DNA from: Planosporangium thailandense
GTDB taxonomy: Bacteria > Actinomycetota > Actinomycetes > Mycobacteriales > Micromonosporaceae
NCBI RefSeq assembly: GCF_011947195.1
Contig: NZ_JAATVY010000033.1
Coordinates: forward strand, 1 to 56,845
DNA: 56,845 bases
Reading direction: 5' to 3'
Shown here: positions 50,284 to 56,845 of the stretch, in pieces
How the letters are laid out: each line of letters opens with the position of its first letter
Numbering within the stretch: the stretch's first letter is position 1
The notes under the pieces: generated by a model
Told to the model about the DNA's origin: nothing
Seen by the model: the letters and a program-made list of their open reading frames with translations, nothing else
Databases searched by the model: none
Translations under genes and position numbers: made by a program

Positions 50284-50894
50284 GTCGGGTCGGTCTCGTC
50301 CACGATCGTGATGACTCCGGACGGTGCGTGGAGGGCCGCCACCGTGCGCCGAGCGGCGTCGGCCACGTGTACCCGTGGCGGGGCCGGCGGGGTGTGCGGG
50401 TAGAAGGTGCCGTCGCCGTAGAACTGGCCGTATCGCAGCACCACCCCGCCGGCGGCGAGCACGGCCGACTCGAGGTCGGCGACGGCCGCGCCACCGTCGC
50501 CGGGCAGTGTCCACGCGACGCTCTGCGCCAGGAACCGCCCCGCCGACGCCGCCCGCGCGGCGTCGAGCAGGTTGCGCGTACCCTCCCGGCGGATCCGCGA
50601 GTTGGCCTCGGCGGCCTGCGGCAGGAGTTGCCGGTCGTCGGGCAGGTCGGTGAGCTCGTGGAGCACCGTGTCGGGGCGGAAGGAGACCACGGCTTCGGTG
50701 AGCGCGTCGGCGTCGAACACGTCGCAGACGACGGGCTCGGCGCCCACGGCGCGCAACGAGTCGGCTTTGGACGGGGTGCGGGTCATTCCGGCGACGGAGT
50801 GCCCGGCCGCGACCAGCAGCGGCACCAGGTGGCTGCCGAGGACGCCGCTGGCGCCCGCGACGAAGATGCGCATCGGTGTCACCGGCCGCCTCAT
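50280..50894 (-). CDS. NAD(P)-binding epimerase/SDR family oxidoreductase
   Basis: A protein of about 204 residues with the extended-SDR nucleotide-binding start RIFVAGASGVLGSHLVPLLV (GxxGxxG). Downstream come DVFDADALTEAV and PDTVLHELTDLP. The usual catalytic YxxxK is not evident, and the protein is shorter than canonical SDRs, so it may be a redox sensor or atypical reductase. The ATG at 50894 overlaps the SRPBCC stop (ATGA); a second ATG seven codons later opens the fold directly. Confidence 0.83.
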   Translation of the reverse strand: MRRPVTPMRIFVAGASGVLGSHLVPLLVAAGHSVAGMTRTPSKADSLRAVGAEPVVCDVFDADALTEAVVSFRPDTVLHELTDLPDDRQLLPQAAEANSRIRREGTRNLLDAARAASAGRFLAQSVAWTLPGDGGAAVADLESAVLAAGGVVLRYGQFYGDGTFYPHTPPAPPRVHVADAARRTVAALHAPSGVITIVDETDPT

Positions 50895-51364
50895 GCGTGG
50901 CCTGCCGCGCTCGGTTCGGTGCGTCGGCGGTCCAGCTCCGCGGCCAGCCGGCGCATCGCCAGCTGCAGGTTGCGCCGCATCAGCCGGCGCACGACCGGGG
51001 CCAGCATCCGGTCTCCCAGCGGCGCGTCGGCCCAGGCGTAGGTGAAGGTCACCCGGGTGCCGCCGGGAATCGGGGCCAGTTCGTACGTGCCGGTCGCGAC
51101 CCGTCGCCCGCCGGCGCTGACGTTGCGCTCGACGATGCGGCGCGGTGGCAGGTCCTCGACGACCTCGATGTCGATCGGCTCGCGACGGCCGCCGAGCACC
51201 GAGGTGACGTGCGCCTTCGAGCCCACGCCGCGGTCCGGCCCGCTGCACGTCCAGTCCTGGAGCATGTGGTCGGTGAACGACTCGTGCGCGGCGGTCGCGG
51301 CGAGGAAGTTGTAGACGTCCTCGCCGGGATCCGGCACGTCGATGGCGACGGTCACGGGCTTCAT
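50891..51364 (-). CDS. SRPBCC (START/Bet v1-like) family protein
   Basis: A 157-residue helix-grip protein: MKPVTVAIDVPDPGEDVYNF, FTDHMLQDWTCSGPDRGVGS, VERNVSAGGRRVATGTYEL and GTRVTFTYAW. It fits polyketide_cyc2-type ligand binding for a hydrophobic small molecule. It is the first gene of the operon with the SDR and TetR genes; its ATG at 51364 lies at the edge of the operator palindrome. The transcript is leaderless or has a very short leader, unless it starts in the upstream HD gene. Confidence 0.85.
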   Translation of the reverse strand: MKPVTVAIDVPDPGEDVYNFLAATAAHESFTDHMLQDWTCSGPDRGVGSKAHVTSVLGGRREPIDIEVVEDLPPRRIVERNVSAGGRRVATGTYELAPIPGGTRVTFTYAWADAPLGDRMLAPVVRRLMRRNLQLAMRRLAAELDRRRTEPSAAGHA

Positions 51365-51401
51365 GAACCAGATGGTACACACTCATGTACCAGTTGGTTC
51401 A
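51364..51401 (-). promoter_or_regulatory. 38-bp nested palindromic operator of the TetR operon
   Basis: TGAACCA-N3-GGTACA-N6-TGTACC-N3-TGGTTCA: two nested inverted repeats with exact 7-bp and 6-bp arms. It fills the entire space between the HD gene stop (its TGA lies within the outer right arm) and the SRPBCC start codon (whose first base is in the left arm). It is almost certainly the binding site of the operon's own TetR protein; a long nested palindrome of this kind would fit two dimers. Confidence 0.85.
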
Positions 51402-52019
51402 TCGGCGCGGGGTGGTCGGGCGTAGGGTGGCCAGCTCCCGGCCGACGTTGGCCCGCGCCCGGGCCTCCCACTCCGTCGCTACCGGCACGATCCGGTACAG
51501 CGCCGGCAACGCCAGCAGGCCGCCCAGCACGTCCGCCCGGCCGGCGCGGAAGGCGGCCTCCGGCACGTGCGCGTACTCGTGGCGCACCGCCGTCGCGTAC
51601 CGGTCGTAGACGTCCGGGTCGGCGGCGAGGATCGCGAGGTCGGCGTCGGCCAGCAGGGCACCGTCGTGATCGTCGCCGGCCACCGCGTGGCCGGCCGTCA
51701 GCCGTACCAGGCGGGCTGTCTCTTTTGTTCGCTCTGCCGGCACCCCGGCGCCGGGCAGGCTTGCCTCCGCCAGCCGGGCGCTGCGTTCCTCGTTGTCGCC
51801 GGCGCGCGGGTCGTACACGGCGTCGTGGAACCACGCGGCCAGCCGCACCGCGTCTGGGTCGGGCACCAGGTCGGCGTACCGGTCGACCACCGCGAGGACC
51901 GCCGCGAGATGGTCGGTGGTGTGGTAGTGGCGGTGCGGCTGCGACCAGCACGCGATCAGCTCAGCGCCGAGCGCGTCCGCGTCGGGTACCAACGCCCGCC
52001 AGCGGGTGAGGAGATCCAC
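51399..52019 (-). CDS. HD-domain predicted metal-dependent phosphohydrolase
   Basis: A 206-residue protein with the metal-binding series of HD hydrolases: HRHYHTTDHLAAVLAVVDRY (His), AAWFHDAVYDPRAGDNEE (the HD pair), and DADLAILAADPDVYDRYATA (distal Asp). The sequence resembles the N-methyl-D-aspartate-receptor-unrelated, uncharacterised HD family common in bacteria. Substrate unknown, likely a nucleotide or phosphate ester. GTG at 52019 is the start. Confidence 0.85.
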   Translation of the reverse strand: MDLLTRWRALVPDADALGAELIACWSQPHRHYHTTDHLAAVLAVVDRYADLVPDPDAVRLAAWFHDAVYDPRAGDNEERSARLAEASLPGAGVPAERTKETARLVRLTAGHAVAGDDHDGALLADADLAILAADPDVYDRYATAVRHEYAHVPEAAFRAGRADVLGGLLALPALYRIVPVATEWEARARANVGRELATLRPTTPRR

Positions 52020-52032
52020 CAGGTGATTGTCA

Positions 52033-52104
52033 CGTAACGAGCGGCTCTTGCGTGACGAGCAGCTCTTGCGTAGCGAGCGGCTCTCACGTGACGAGCAGTC
52101 GGCC
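52033..52104. repeat. Four 18-bp degenerate tandem repeats at a gene end
   Basis: Units of 18 bp, CGTAACGAGCGGCTCTTG and close variants, at 52033, 52051, 52069 and 52087. The last unit is the 3' end of the leftward unknown gene, so the repeats are copies of its terminal LLVT codons plus the stop region, expanded beyond it. One copy retains TGA, two have CAA in that position. Confidence 0.8.
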
Positions 52105-53442
52105 GTACCGGGCGAGCCGGTCGAGCCCTTCGATCGCGGCCGCCGTCGACAGCGGCGTGGGCTGCGGCGCGTCGTACGGCTGCTCGCTCAAGACCCGGTT
52201 GACGTGCCGCTGATCGACCACCCCGAGCGGGTAGTTGCGCCGGCACGTCGGGTCGAGGACGCCGCGCTCGGTGGCGAACCGGGCCAGCGCCGACAGCCGG
52301 TCCCGCGGCACCACCTTGGGCGAGACCCGTCCGGGCGGCTCCACCAGCAGGTCGATGCTGCGGTACGGCTCACTGCCGGCCAGCCAGTACTCCAACGCGT
52401 CGATGTCGCTGTGCAGCGGGCCGGGACACCAGTACGGGACCAGCCCGGCCCGTACGACGTGCCACGGATCCAGCAGCGTCCCGCAGCCGATCACGAGGCG
52501 GTTGCCGGTCTTGCCCGCGGCGCGTAGCCAGGAGCGGTACACGTCGCCGACGGCCGCGCTCAGGGCGGCCGAATCGGTGATCGCGACGATGCGCAGCCGC
52601 CGCCCGCTCGCGCTGCTCCACCGGCGCAGATCGCCGAGGAGGCCGGGGTGGATGCCCTGCTCGGCGTCGACGTCGCCGCCATCCGGTGCGGGCACCGTCC
52701 AGCTCTCCTCGTCGCTCCAGTCGTCGCCGCTCTCGTCGCCGTGACGACGCAGCTGCCGGCAGTAGTCGGGCCAGGACAGCCCGGAGCCGACCGTGCCGAC
52801 CTGGAACCGGTACCCGTCGTCGGGCTGGGTGGCGGGCCATCCCCGGCAGTCGCGGATGAGCACCACGGTGCCGCCGGGGATGAGGCGCTCGGACAGGAAC
52901 CGGCGTAGTTGCTCGGGCACCGCGGTCCACTTCACGTAGAAGTCCAGCGTTGTGCTGCCCCCGGCAGCCTGCCCCATCGGGTCGCAGCGCTGGTAGACGG
53001 CGATGTCCGGATCCTCGCTGAGCAGGTGGGAGGCGATCGCGCGGCCCTGCTGGAGCGCCGGCTGCGGCCGCTTCGCGTCGGTGGGCGAGCAGCGTACCGA
53101 CAGCCGGAACCCGGCCGGCAGCCACGGCGCACCGAGCGCGGCCGCGAGGTGCAGGGCGCCCACGTGGGGGGAGCCGACAACGACCGCCGGGTACTGCGGT
53201 TGGCGGTACCCGCCCGTCATCCAGGCCGCGACCTCGCCCGACCGCACATCCGCGATCCGCTGGCGTGGGATCCCCGCGTCCATGCCACGCCGACGCGTCC
53301 ACCAGGTGCGCCGCCGTGTCGTCGGGTCGGCCCATTCCCGGCCGTCCACGGCGTGAACGCCCGCCCGGAGCATCTCAGTCGATAGATCAATTTGATGGAT
53401 CAACTGCTCAGGCCGCCAGGCGGGACCCGCCAGCGCGCTCAT
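52084..53442 (-). CDS. Conserved-looking protein of unknown function
   Basis: A protein of about 452 residues that I do not recognise. Visible features are an N-terminal helical segment (WRPEQLIHQIDLSTEMLRAG), a stretch that could be a Rossmann-like strand-loop (PGGTVVLIRDCRGWPATQPD), a very acidic linker (GDESGDDWSDEESWT), a second possible nucleotide-fold segment (RLRIVAITDSAALSAAVGDV), and a Trp/Pro-rich part (WYCPGP-like, VPYWCPGPLHSDIDALEYWL). No signal peptide or span. Codon usage fits the genome. The start at 53442 (ATG) is uncertain; a GTG at 53469 is the alternative. The C-terminus is duplicated as 18-bp repeats downstream. Confidence 0.6.
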   Translation of the reverse strand: MSALAGPAWRPEQLIHQIDLSTEMLRAGVHAVDGREWADPTTRRRTWWTRRRGMDAGIPRQRIADVRSGEVAAWMTGGYRQPQYPAVVVGSPHVGALHLAAALGAPWLPAGFRLSVRCSPTDAKRPQPALQQGRAIASHLLSEDPDIAVYQRCDPMGQAAGGSTTLDFYVKWTAVPEQLRRFLSERLIPGGTVVLIRDCRGWPATQPDDGYRFQVGTVGSGLSWPDYCRQLRRHGDESGDDWSDEESWTVPAPDGGDVDAEQGIHPGLLGDLRRWSSASGRRLRIVAITDSAALSAAVGDVYRSWLRAAGKTGNRLVIGCGTLLDPWHVVRAGLVPYWCPGPLHSDIDALEYWLAGSEPYRSIDLLVEPPGRVSPKVVPRDRLSALARFATERGVLDPTCRRNYPLGVVDQRHVNRVLSEQPYDAPQPTPLSTAAAIEGLDRLARYGRLLVT

Positions 53443-53633
53443 GTCCGCAATCGCTACCCGCGATCGCACGGTTCAACCCTGCCGGCGGTCGCGTTGCGCC
53501 GGCGATCCGGCACCGAATAAGTGCCGCCGGGAGGTTTCGGTTGGTGACACCGGGTAGAGAAGCGGGCCGATCCCTGACATGGGGTGGCCCGCTGCCGGTG
53601 GCCGCCCACCGCGACCCAGTACCAGGAGAGGCC

Positions 53634-55136
53634 GTGTTCAATCCCCTCGAGTACAACGGCATCCCGTTGGAACGACAGACGCGCGACTGGCGCGAGCTCG
53701 ATGTGGCCCCCATCGACTCCGAGGGCGCCGACCCGTACGCCACCTGCCGGATCATCGCCGTGAACGGCATCGAGAACGACGCGATCAGGTTCGAGTACCA
53801 GATCGCCCGCAACCACGCGGACTCGGACATCCGCCGCGAGATGGACTTCCTCGGCAGCCTGTCCGAGCGGCAGCACCGGGTCGCCGACCGCCTGCTGCCG
53901 GAGGCCGGCAGCGTCCTGGAACGGGCGCTGGAGTACGAGCACGCCGCCGTGGACCTGGACTCGTGGCTGGCCCGTACGGAGCCCGACCCGCGGCGCCGGG
54001 AGGTCTACGAGTGCGACGCGCTGGAAGACTTCGAGCACCTGTACCGGTACGCCGACGTGTTGGAGATGCTCCGGCGACGCCGGGCCGACCGGGTCGTCGA
54101 CGAGGTGACCGACGTGCTGCCGGAGCGGGCCGGCCCCGGCCGGGCGCGGTACGAGCAGGAGCCCGGCCGCGAGCCGACGTCGGCGCCGATGTCGGACCTC
54201 AACGCGCTGACGCTGCTGTCGGTCGAGCGGCTGCTGCAGGGCTTCTACCGCAGCGCCGACCCCGCCCGCGTCGACCCGTTCACCCGGCCGGCGTACCGCG
54301 AGATCGGCCAGGTGGAGCAGGAGCAGGTCAGCCGGCACCGGGCGCTGGTCGATCCGGGCGCGAGCTGGTGGCAGCGGCTGGTGATACATGAGTACGACGA
54401 GTGCTACCTGTACTACTCGTTCCTGCAGCAGGAGACCGATCCCCGGGTACGGGCGGTGTGGGAGCTGTTCCTGGAGATGGAGCTGGCGCGCCTGCAGATC
54501 GCCCGGGACCTGTTGCGCCGCTTCGAGGGCCGCGAGGCCGAGGAGATCGTCGGCGAGGGCCTTCCCGAGCCGCTCAGCTTCGACCGGAACCGGGAGTTCC
54601 TGCGCGAGCTGCTGGCCAGCCGCCTGGCGCCGGAGGCGCTCGGCTCCGGCGCGGTCCGCGAGGTGCCCGAGGTCCGGGAGGTGCGCGAGCGGCTGGAGAA
54701 CGCACCCGCACCCGACATGATCGACGCGCTGATGGAGCAGCACCGTCGGATCGAGGAGCTGTTCTACGAGATGGAGATCGCGACCGGCGAGCGCCGGCGC
54801 GGCGTGTGGGAAGAGCTGGTCGATCTGCTCGCGGCGCACGAGGGAGTGGAGGACGAACTGGTGCACCCGATCACCCGCAATGCCGTCGTCGGCGGGTTCG
54901 ACGTGGTGCGGGACCTCGTCGACGAGGAGCGCACGATCAACCAGATGCTGCTGCGGTTGGTCGACGCCGGCATCGACTCCGACGATTTCGAGGACGGGTT
55001 CAGCGAGCTGCGGGGCGCGGTCCTGTCGCATGTCCGTAACGAGGAGCGCTTCGAGCTTCCGCAGCTGCGCGAACAGGTGCCGGCCGCCCAGCTGCGCGAG
55101 CTGGCGGCCGCCGTGCGGCCGGCCGTACCCGCCTGA
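53634..55136 (+). CDS. Ferritin-like plus hemerythrin (HHE) fusion protein
   Basis: A 500-residue cytosolic protein. The first two thirds are helical, with paired carboxylate-His patterns of a ferritin-like di-iron fold: LERALEYEHAAVDLDSWLAR, CDALEDFEHLYRYADVLEML, and LFLEMELARLQIARDLL. The C-terminal 140 residues form a hemerythrin/HHE domain: DALMEQHRRIEELFYEME, LLAAHEGVEDELVHPI, LSHVRNEERFELPQLREQ, with the His-Glu ligand set. Both could hold iron and sense or bind oxygen, NO or peroxide; which does what is unknown. GTG at 53634 with AGGAGAGG before it is the start. Confidence 0.82.
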   Translation: MFNPLEYNGIPLERQTRDWRELDVAPIDSEGADPYATCRIIAVNGIENDAIRFEYQIARNHADSDIRREMDFLGSLSERQHRVADRLLPEAGSVLERALEYEHAAVDLDSWLARTEPDPRRREVYECDALEDFEHLYRYADVLEMLRRRRADRVVDEVTDVLPERAGPGRARYEQEPGREPTSAPMSDLNALTLLSVERLLQGFYRSADPARVDPFTRPAYREIGQVEQEQVSRHRALVDPGASWWQRLVIHEYDECYLYYSFLQQETDPRVRAVWELFLEMELARLQIARDLLRRFEGREAEEIVGEGLPEPLSFDRNREFLRELLASRLAPEALGSGAVREVPEVREVRERLENAPAPDMIDALMEQHRRIEELFYEMEIATGERRRGVWEELVDLLAAHEGVEDELVHPITRNAVVGGFDVVRDLVDEERTINQMLLRLVDAGIDSDDFEDGFSELRGAVLSHVRNEERFELPQLREQVPAAQLRELAAAVRPAVPA

Positions 55137-55142
55137 CCGGTA

Positions 55143-55188
55143 CCGGTCGCGTCCTGACCCCGACCCCGGTCGCGTCCTGACCCCGACG
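55143..55188. repeat. 23-bp direct duplication downstream of the hemerythrin gene
   Basis: Two near-identical 23-bp units beginning CCGGTCGCGTCCTGACC (55143-55165, 55166-55188), in the 120-bp gap before the Nudix gene. It looks like simple slippage. Confidence 0.75.
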
Positions 55189-55257
55189 CCCTCGAGCGGA
55201 CGACCGCGCGGGGCGTCGGGCCCGCCGGTCCACCGAGCGAATACGTAGGCTTCGCTG

Positions 55258-55767
55258 GTGGCGATCTCTCCGTACATTCTCGATCTGCGCGAGCACGTCG
55301 GGCACGACCTGTTGCTGCTGCCCTCGGTCAGCGCCGTGGTCGTCGACGAGGACGGGCAGATCCTCCTTCTGCGCAGGGCCGACGACGGGCGCTGGTCGCT
55401 TCCGGGCGGTGCCGTCGATCCGGGTGAACAGCCGGCCGACGCCGTTGTGCGCGAGACCTACGAGGAGACCGGTGTGCACGTGGCCGTCGAGCACATCGCG
55501 GGCGTGGCGCTGCACCCGGTCGCCTACCCGAACGGTGATCAGTGCCAGTACCTCAACGTGTGGTTCCGCTGCCGTGCGGTCGGCGGAACCGCGGGCGTCA
55601 ACGACGAGGAGTCGTTGGCGGTCGGATGGTTTTCGCTGGAGGAGTTGCCGGAGGTCAACCCGTACGTGCGGCTACGGATCGATACCGCGCTCGGCGACGG
55701 CGGCGCTGCCTGGTTCGCGCGACCGGGCGAACGCCATGAGGCGCTGCGCGTGCCGGACGCTCTGTAG
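55258..55767 (+). CDS. Nudix hydrolase
   Basis: A 169-residue pyrophosphohydrolase. The Nudix box GGAVDPGEQPADAVVRETYE followed by ETGV is complete (Gx5Ex7REUxEExGU) at about residues 48-72. The N-terminal ISPYILDLREHVGHDLLLLP and ending PGERHEALRVP match the ADP-ribose/NADH-type Nudix group common in actinomycetes. The GTG at 55258 is the start. Confidence 0.92.
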   Translation: MAISPYILDLREHVGHDLLLLPSVSAVVVDEDGQILLLRRADDGRWSLPGGAVDPGEQPADAVVRETYEETGVHVAVEHIAGVALHPVAYPNGDQCQYLNVWFRCRAVGGTAGVNDEESLAVGWFSLEELPEVNPYVRLRIDTALGDGGAAWFARPGERHEALRVPDAL

Positions 55768-55866
55768 ACCCTTTGCGTCAAAGCCGGGTCGTTCCACGCA
55801 TGTTCCGGGTCTCGGATTTCCGTTATCGTGTCCGTCAATCGAAGCCCGACATCGCAGGAGGGCTCC

Positions 55867-56109
55867 ATGGCGAGGCGCATCGAGCTGAGTCGCGATCAAG
55901 CCGAGGACGTCCTGCGAATGTTGACGGCGCTGTCGGCCATCCTTCATGCTCCTCCGCTGCCGGAGCGGCTCTTCCGGACTCTCGCACCGGTTATCGGACT
56001 CGACATCGTTCGATACGGCAACAGACTTGGCGTGACCTACCTGGCGGGCAACGTCGATCGGCTCCGCCGACTCCTGATCGACGCTCTGGGTGACGACCAG
56101 CCCGCGTAA
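55867..56109 (+). CDS. Small helical protein, unknown function
   Basis: An 80-residue protein of unknown family with a helical pattern: ELSRDQAEDVLRMLTALSAI and GNVDRLRRLLIDALGDDQ. GCAGGAGGGCTCC before the ATG at 55867 is an excellent ribosome site, which makes it a real gene. It lacks any span, signal or motif. The gene end is followed by the shared terminator at 56197. Confidence 0.7.
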   Translation: MARRIELSRDQAEDVLRMLTALSAILHAPPLPERLFRTLAPVIGLDIVRYGNRLGVTYLAGNVDRLRRLLIDALGDDQPA

Positions 56110-56196
56110 CGGAATTGCCGTAACGGGTCGCCCCGAGAACAACCATCTCTGTGTCGCTCATGGCCCATCGAAGCATCCACCCCCCGACAGTTCGCA

Positions 56197-56232
56197 TGCG
56201 GCAGCCCCGAGCATCTGCTCAGGGCTGCCGCA
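56197..56232. terminator. Bidirectional terminator hairpin
   Basis: An 11-bp outer stem (TGCGGCAGCCC with GGGCTGCCGCA) and a 5-bp inner stem (GAGCA/TGCTC) between two convergent genes; it should stop both transcripts. Confidence 0.85.
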
Positions 56233-56246
56233 ATGGGCCGTGGCGG

Positions 56247-56845
56247 TCAGCTGCGGTTGCAGTTCGCGTCGATCGGCAACTGCTCGAACGGAATGACCTG
56301 GTACTGCCCGTCCGTGCTGCCCGGGTTGGCGAGGCTCAGGCTGAAGAACACGATCGAGGCGGTGCCACCGGCCGGGTAGTAGGTCTCCGACTGGAGAGTG
56401 TAGGTGGACGGGCCACCGTTCCACCCGATGTCGGCGCGGCTCATACCGCCCGCGTACAGCGAGTACCGGCCACCGGACAAGACGATCTTGTAGATGGCGG
56501 TGGTGAACCCGCCCGAGGTGGAGCAGCTGACCTTCTGCGGCGCACCGACACGCGGGGCGACGTAGCTGGGGTACGCCGGCGCCGGCACCGCTGGCGGTGG
56601 TGGCGGCTGCGGCGCTATCCAGCCGGACCAGCCGGTGTAGTAGTAGCGGTAGCTGACGTCGCCACCCGTGTTGGCGTAGACCTCGGTGGTGCCGGAGCGG
56701 GGGTTGTACAGCGGCGCGGGGTTGCCGCTTACGGTGCCGCCGAGGTTGATCCAGCCGGACCAGCTGTTGGCGTAGTAGCGGTAGCTGATGCCGCTGCGGG
56801 TGTTGGCGTAGACCTCGGTGGTGCCGAAGCGGGGGTTGTACAGCA
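56247..56845 (-). CDS. Repeat lectin-like (DUF346/PLL-type) secreted protein, 3' part
   Basis: The frame is open from the right edge, so only the C-terminal ~199 residues are seen. They start with two near-identical ~44-residue repeats: LYNPRFGTTEVYANT then GISYRYYANSWSGWINLGG, and LYNPRSGTTEVYANT then DVSYRYYYTGWSGW. The aromatic G-W pattern resembles blades of PLL/DUF346-type beta-propeller lectins. After a Pro-rich linker (PQPPPPPAVPAPAYPS) comes a beta-rich C-terminal domain with two Cys (KVSCSTSGG, DANCNRS). It is presumably exported. More blades are expected outside the window. Confidence 0.72.
   Translation of the reverse strand, partial: LYNPRFGTTEVYANTRSGISYRYYANSWSGWINLGGTVSGNPAPLYNPRSGTTEVYANTGGDVSYRYYYTGWSGWIAPQPPPPPAVPAPAYPSYVAPRVGAPQKVSCSTSGGFTTAIYKIVLSGGRYSLYAGGMSRADIGWNGGPSTYTLQSETYYPAGGTASIVFFSLSLANPGSTDGQYQVIPFEQLPIDANCNRS

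Overview
The window reads as a chromosomal segment of a very GC-rich actinomycete, most likely a member of the Micromonosporaceae (this placement is inference). The basis is the strong preference for G or C at third codon positions, frequent GTG starts, and actinobacterial families such as a SCO6745-like protein, DUF3263, DUF4031, a MEDS/HATPase regulator and a stand-alone groEL with CIRCE sites. I see no tRNA, rRNA, CRISPR array, intact insertion sequence, prophage or replication origin. About 47 genes are supported, plus one decayed gene remnant.

Left part (1-16651): a GH65 phosphorylase (cut by the window edge) overlaps its beta-phosphoglucomutase. Then come an LCP cell-wall ligase, a degraded AraC-type regulator, a secreted S33 peptidase, exonuclease III, a UBP zinc-finger protein, NAD kinase, a small GNAT, a secreted sedolisin, a TauE/SafE transporter, a secreted CHRD-CHRD-DUF3455 protein, a SCO6745-like protein overlapping a nitronate monooxygenase, a CDF metal exporter, a MEDS/HATPase regulator and an M50-like membrane protease.

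Middle part (16652-37412): a membrane-anchored binding/vWA protein, a DUF1232-PAP2 fusion, and an amino-sugar locus (nagA and a ROK kinase divergent from a DeoR regulator). These are followed by DUF3263, a CDC48-type double AAA ATPase, and a striking alpha/beta hydrolase-ABC ATPase fusion with its permease. Then come SAM-I-riboswitch-controlled thrC, a GNAT, a winged-helix regulator divergent from an MFS exporter, a PaaN-like aldehyde dehydrogenase and a cold-shock protein.

Right part (37413-56845): groEL with two CIRCE operators, an M19 dipeptidase facing a polytopic S8 protease, glpD, DUF4031, and a GT4 glycosyltransferase divergent from a glycogen-debranching-like glucosidase. A TetR-SDR-SRPBCC operon with a 38-bp nested palindromic operator follows, then an HD protein, a large unrecognised protein, a ferritin-like/hemerythrin fusion, a Nudix hydrolase, a small unknown protein, and the 3' part of a repeat lectin-like secreted protein.

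Between genes there is a family of four ~50-bp palindromes with shared TGATC...GATCA ends (2813, 11798, 19913, 39783). One supplies the last codons of a coding sequence and another supplies a stop codon. The hydrolase-ABC fusion locus (26634-30304) is the best candidate for an under-described system.
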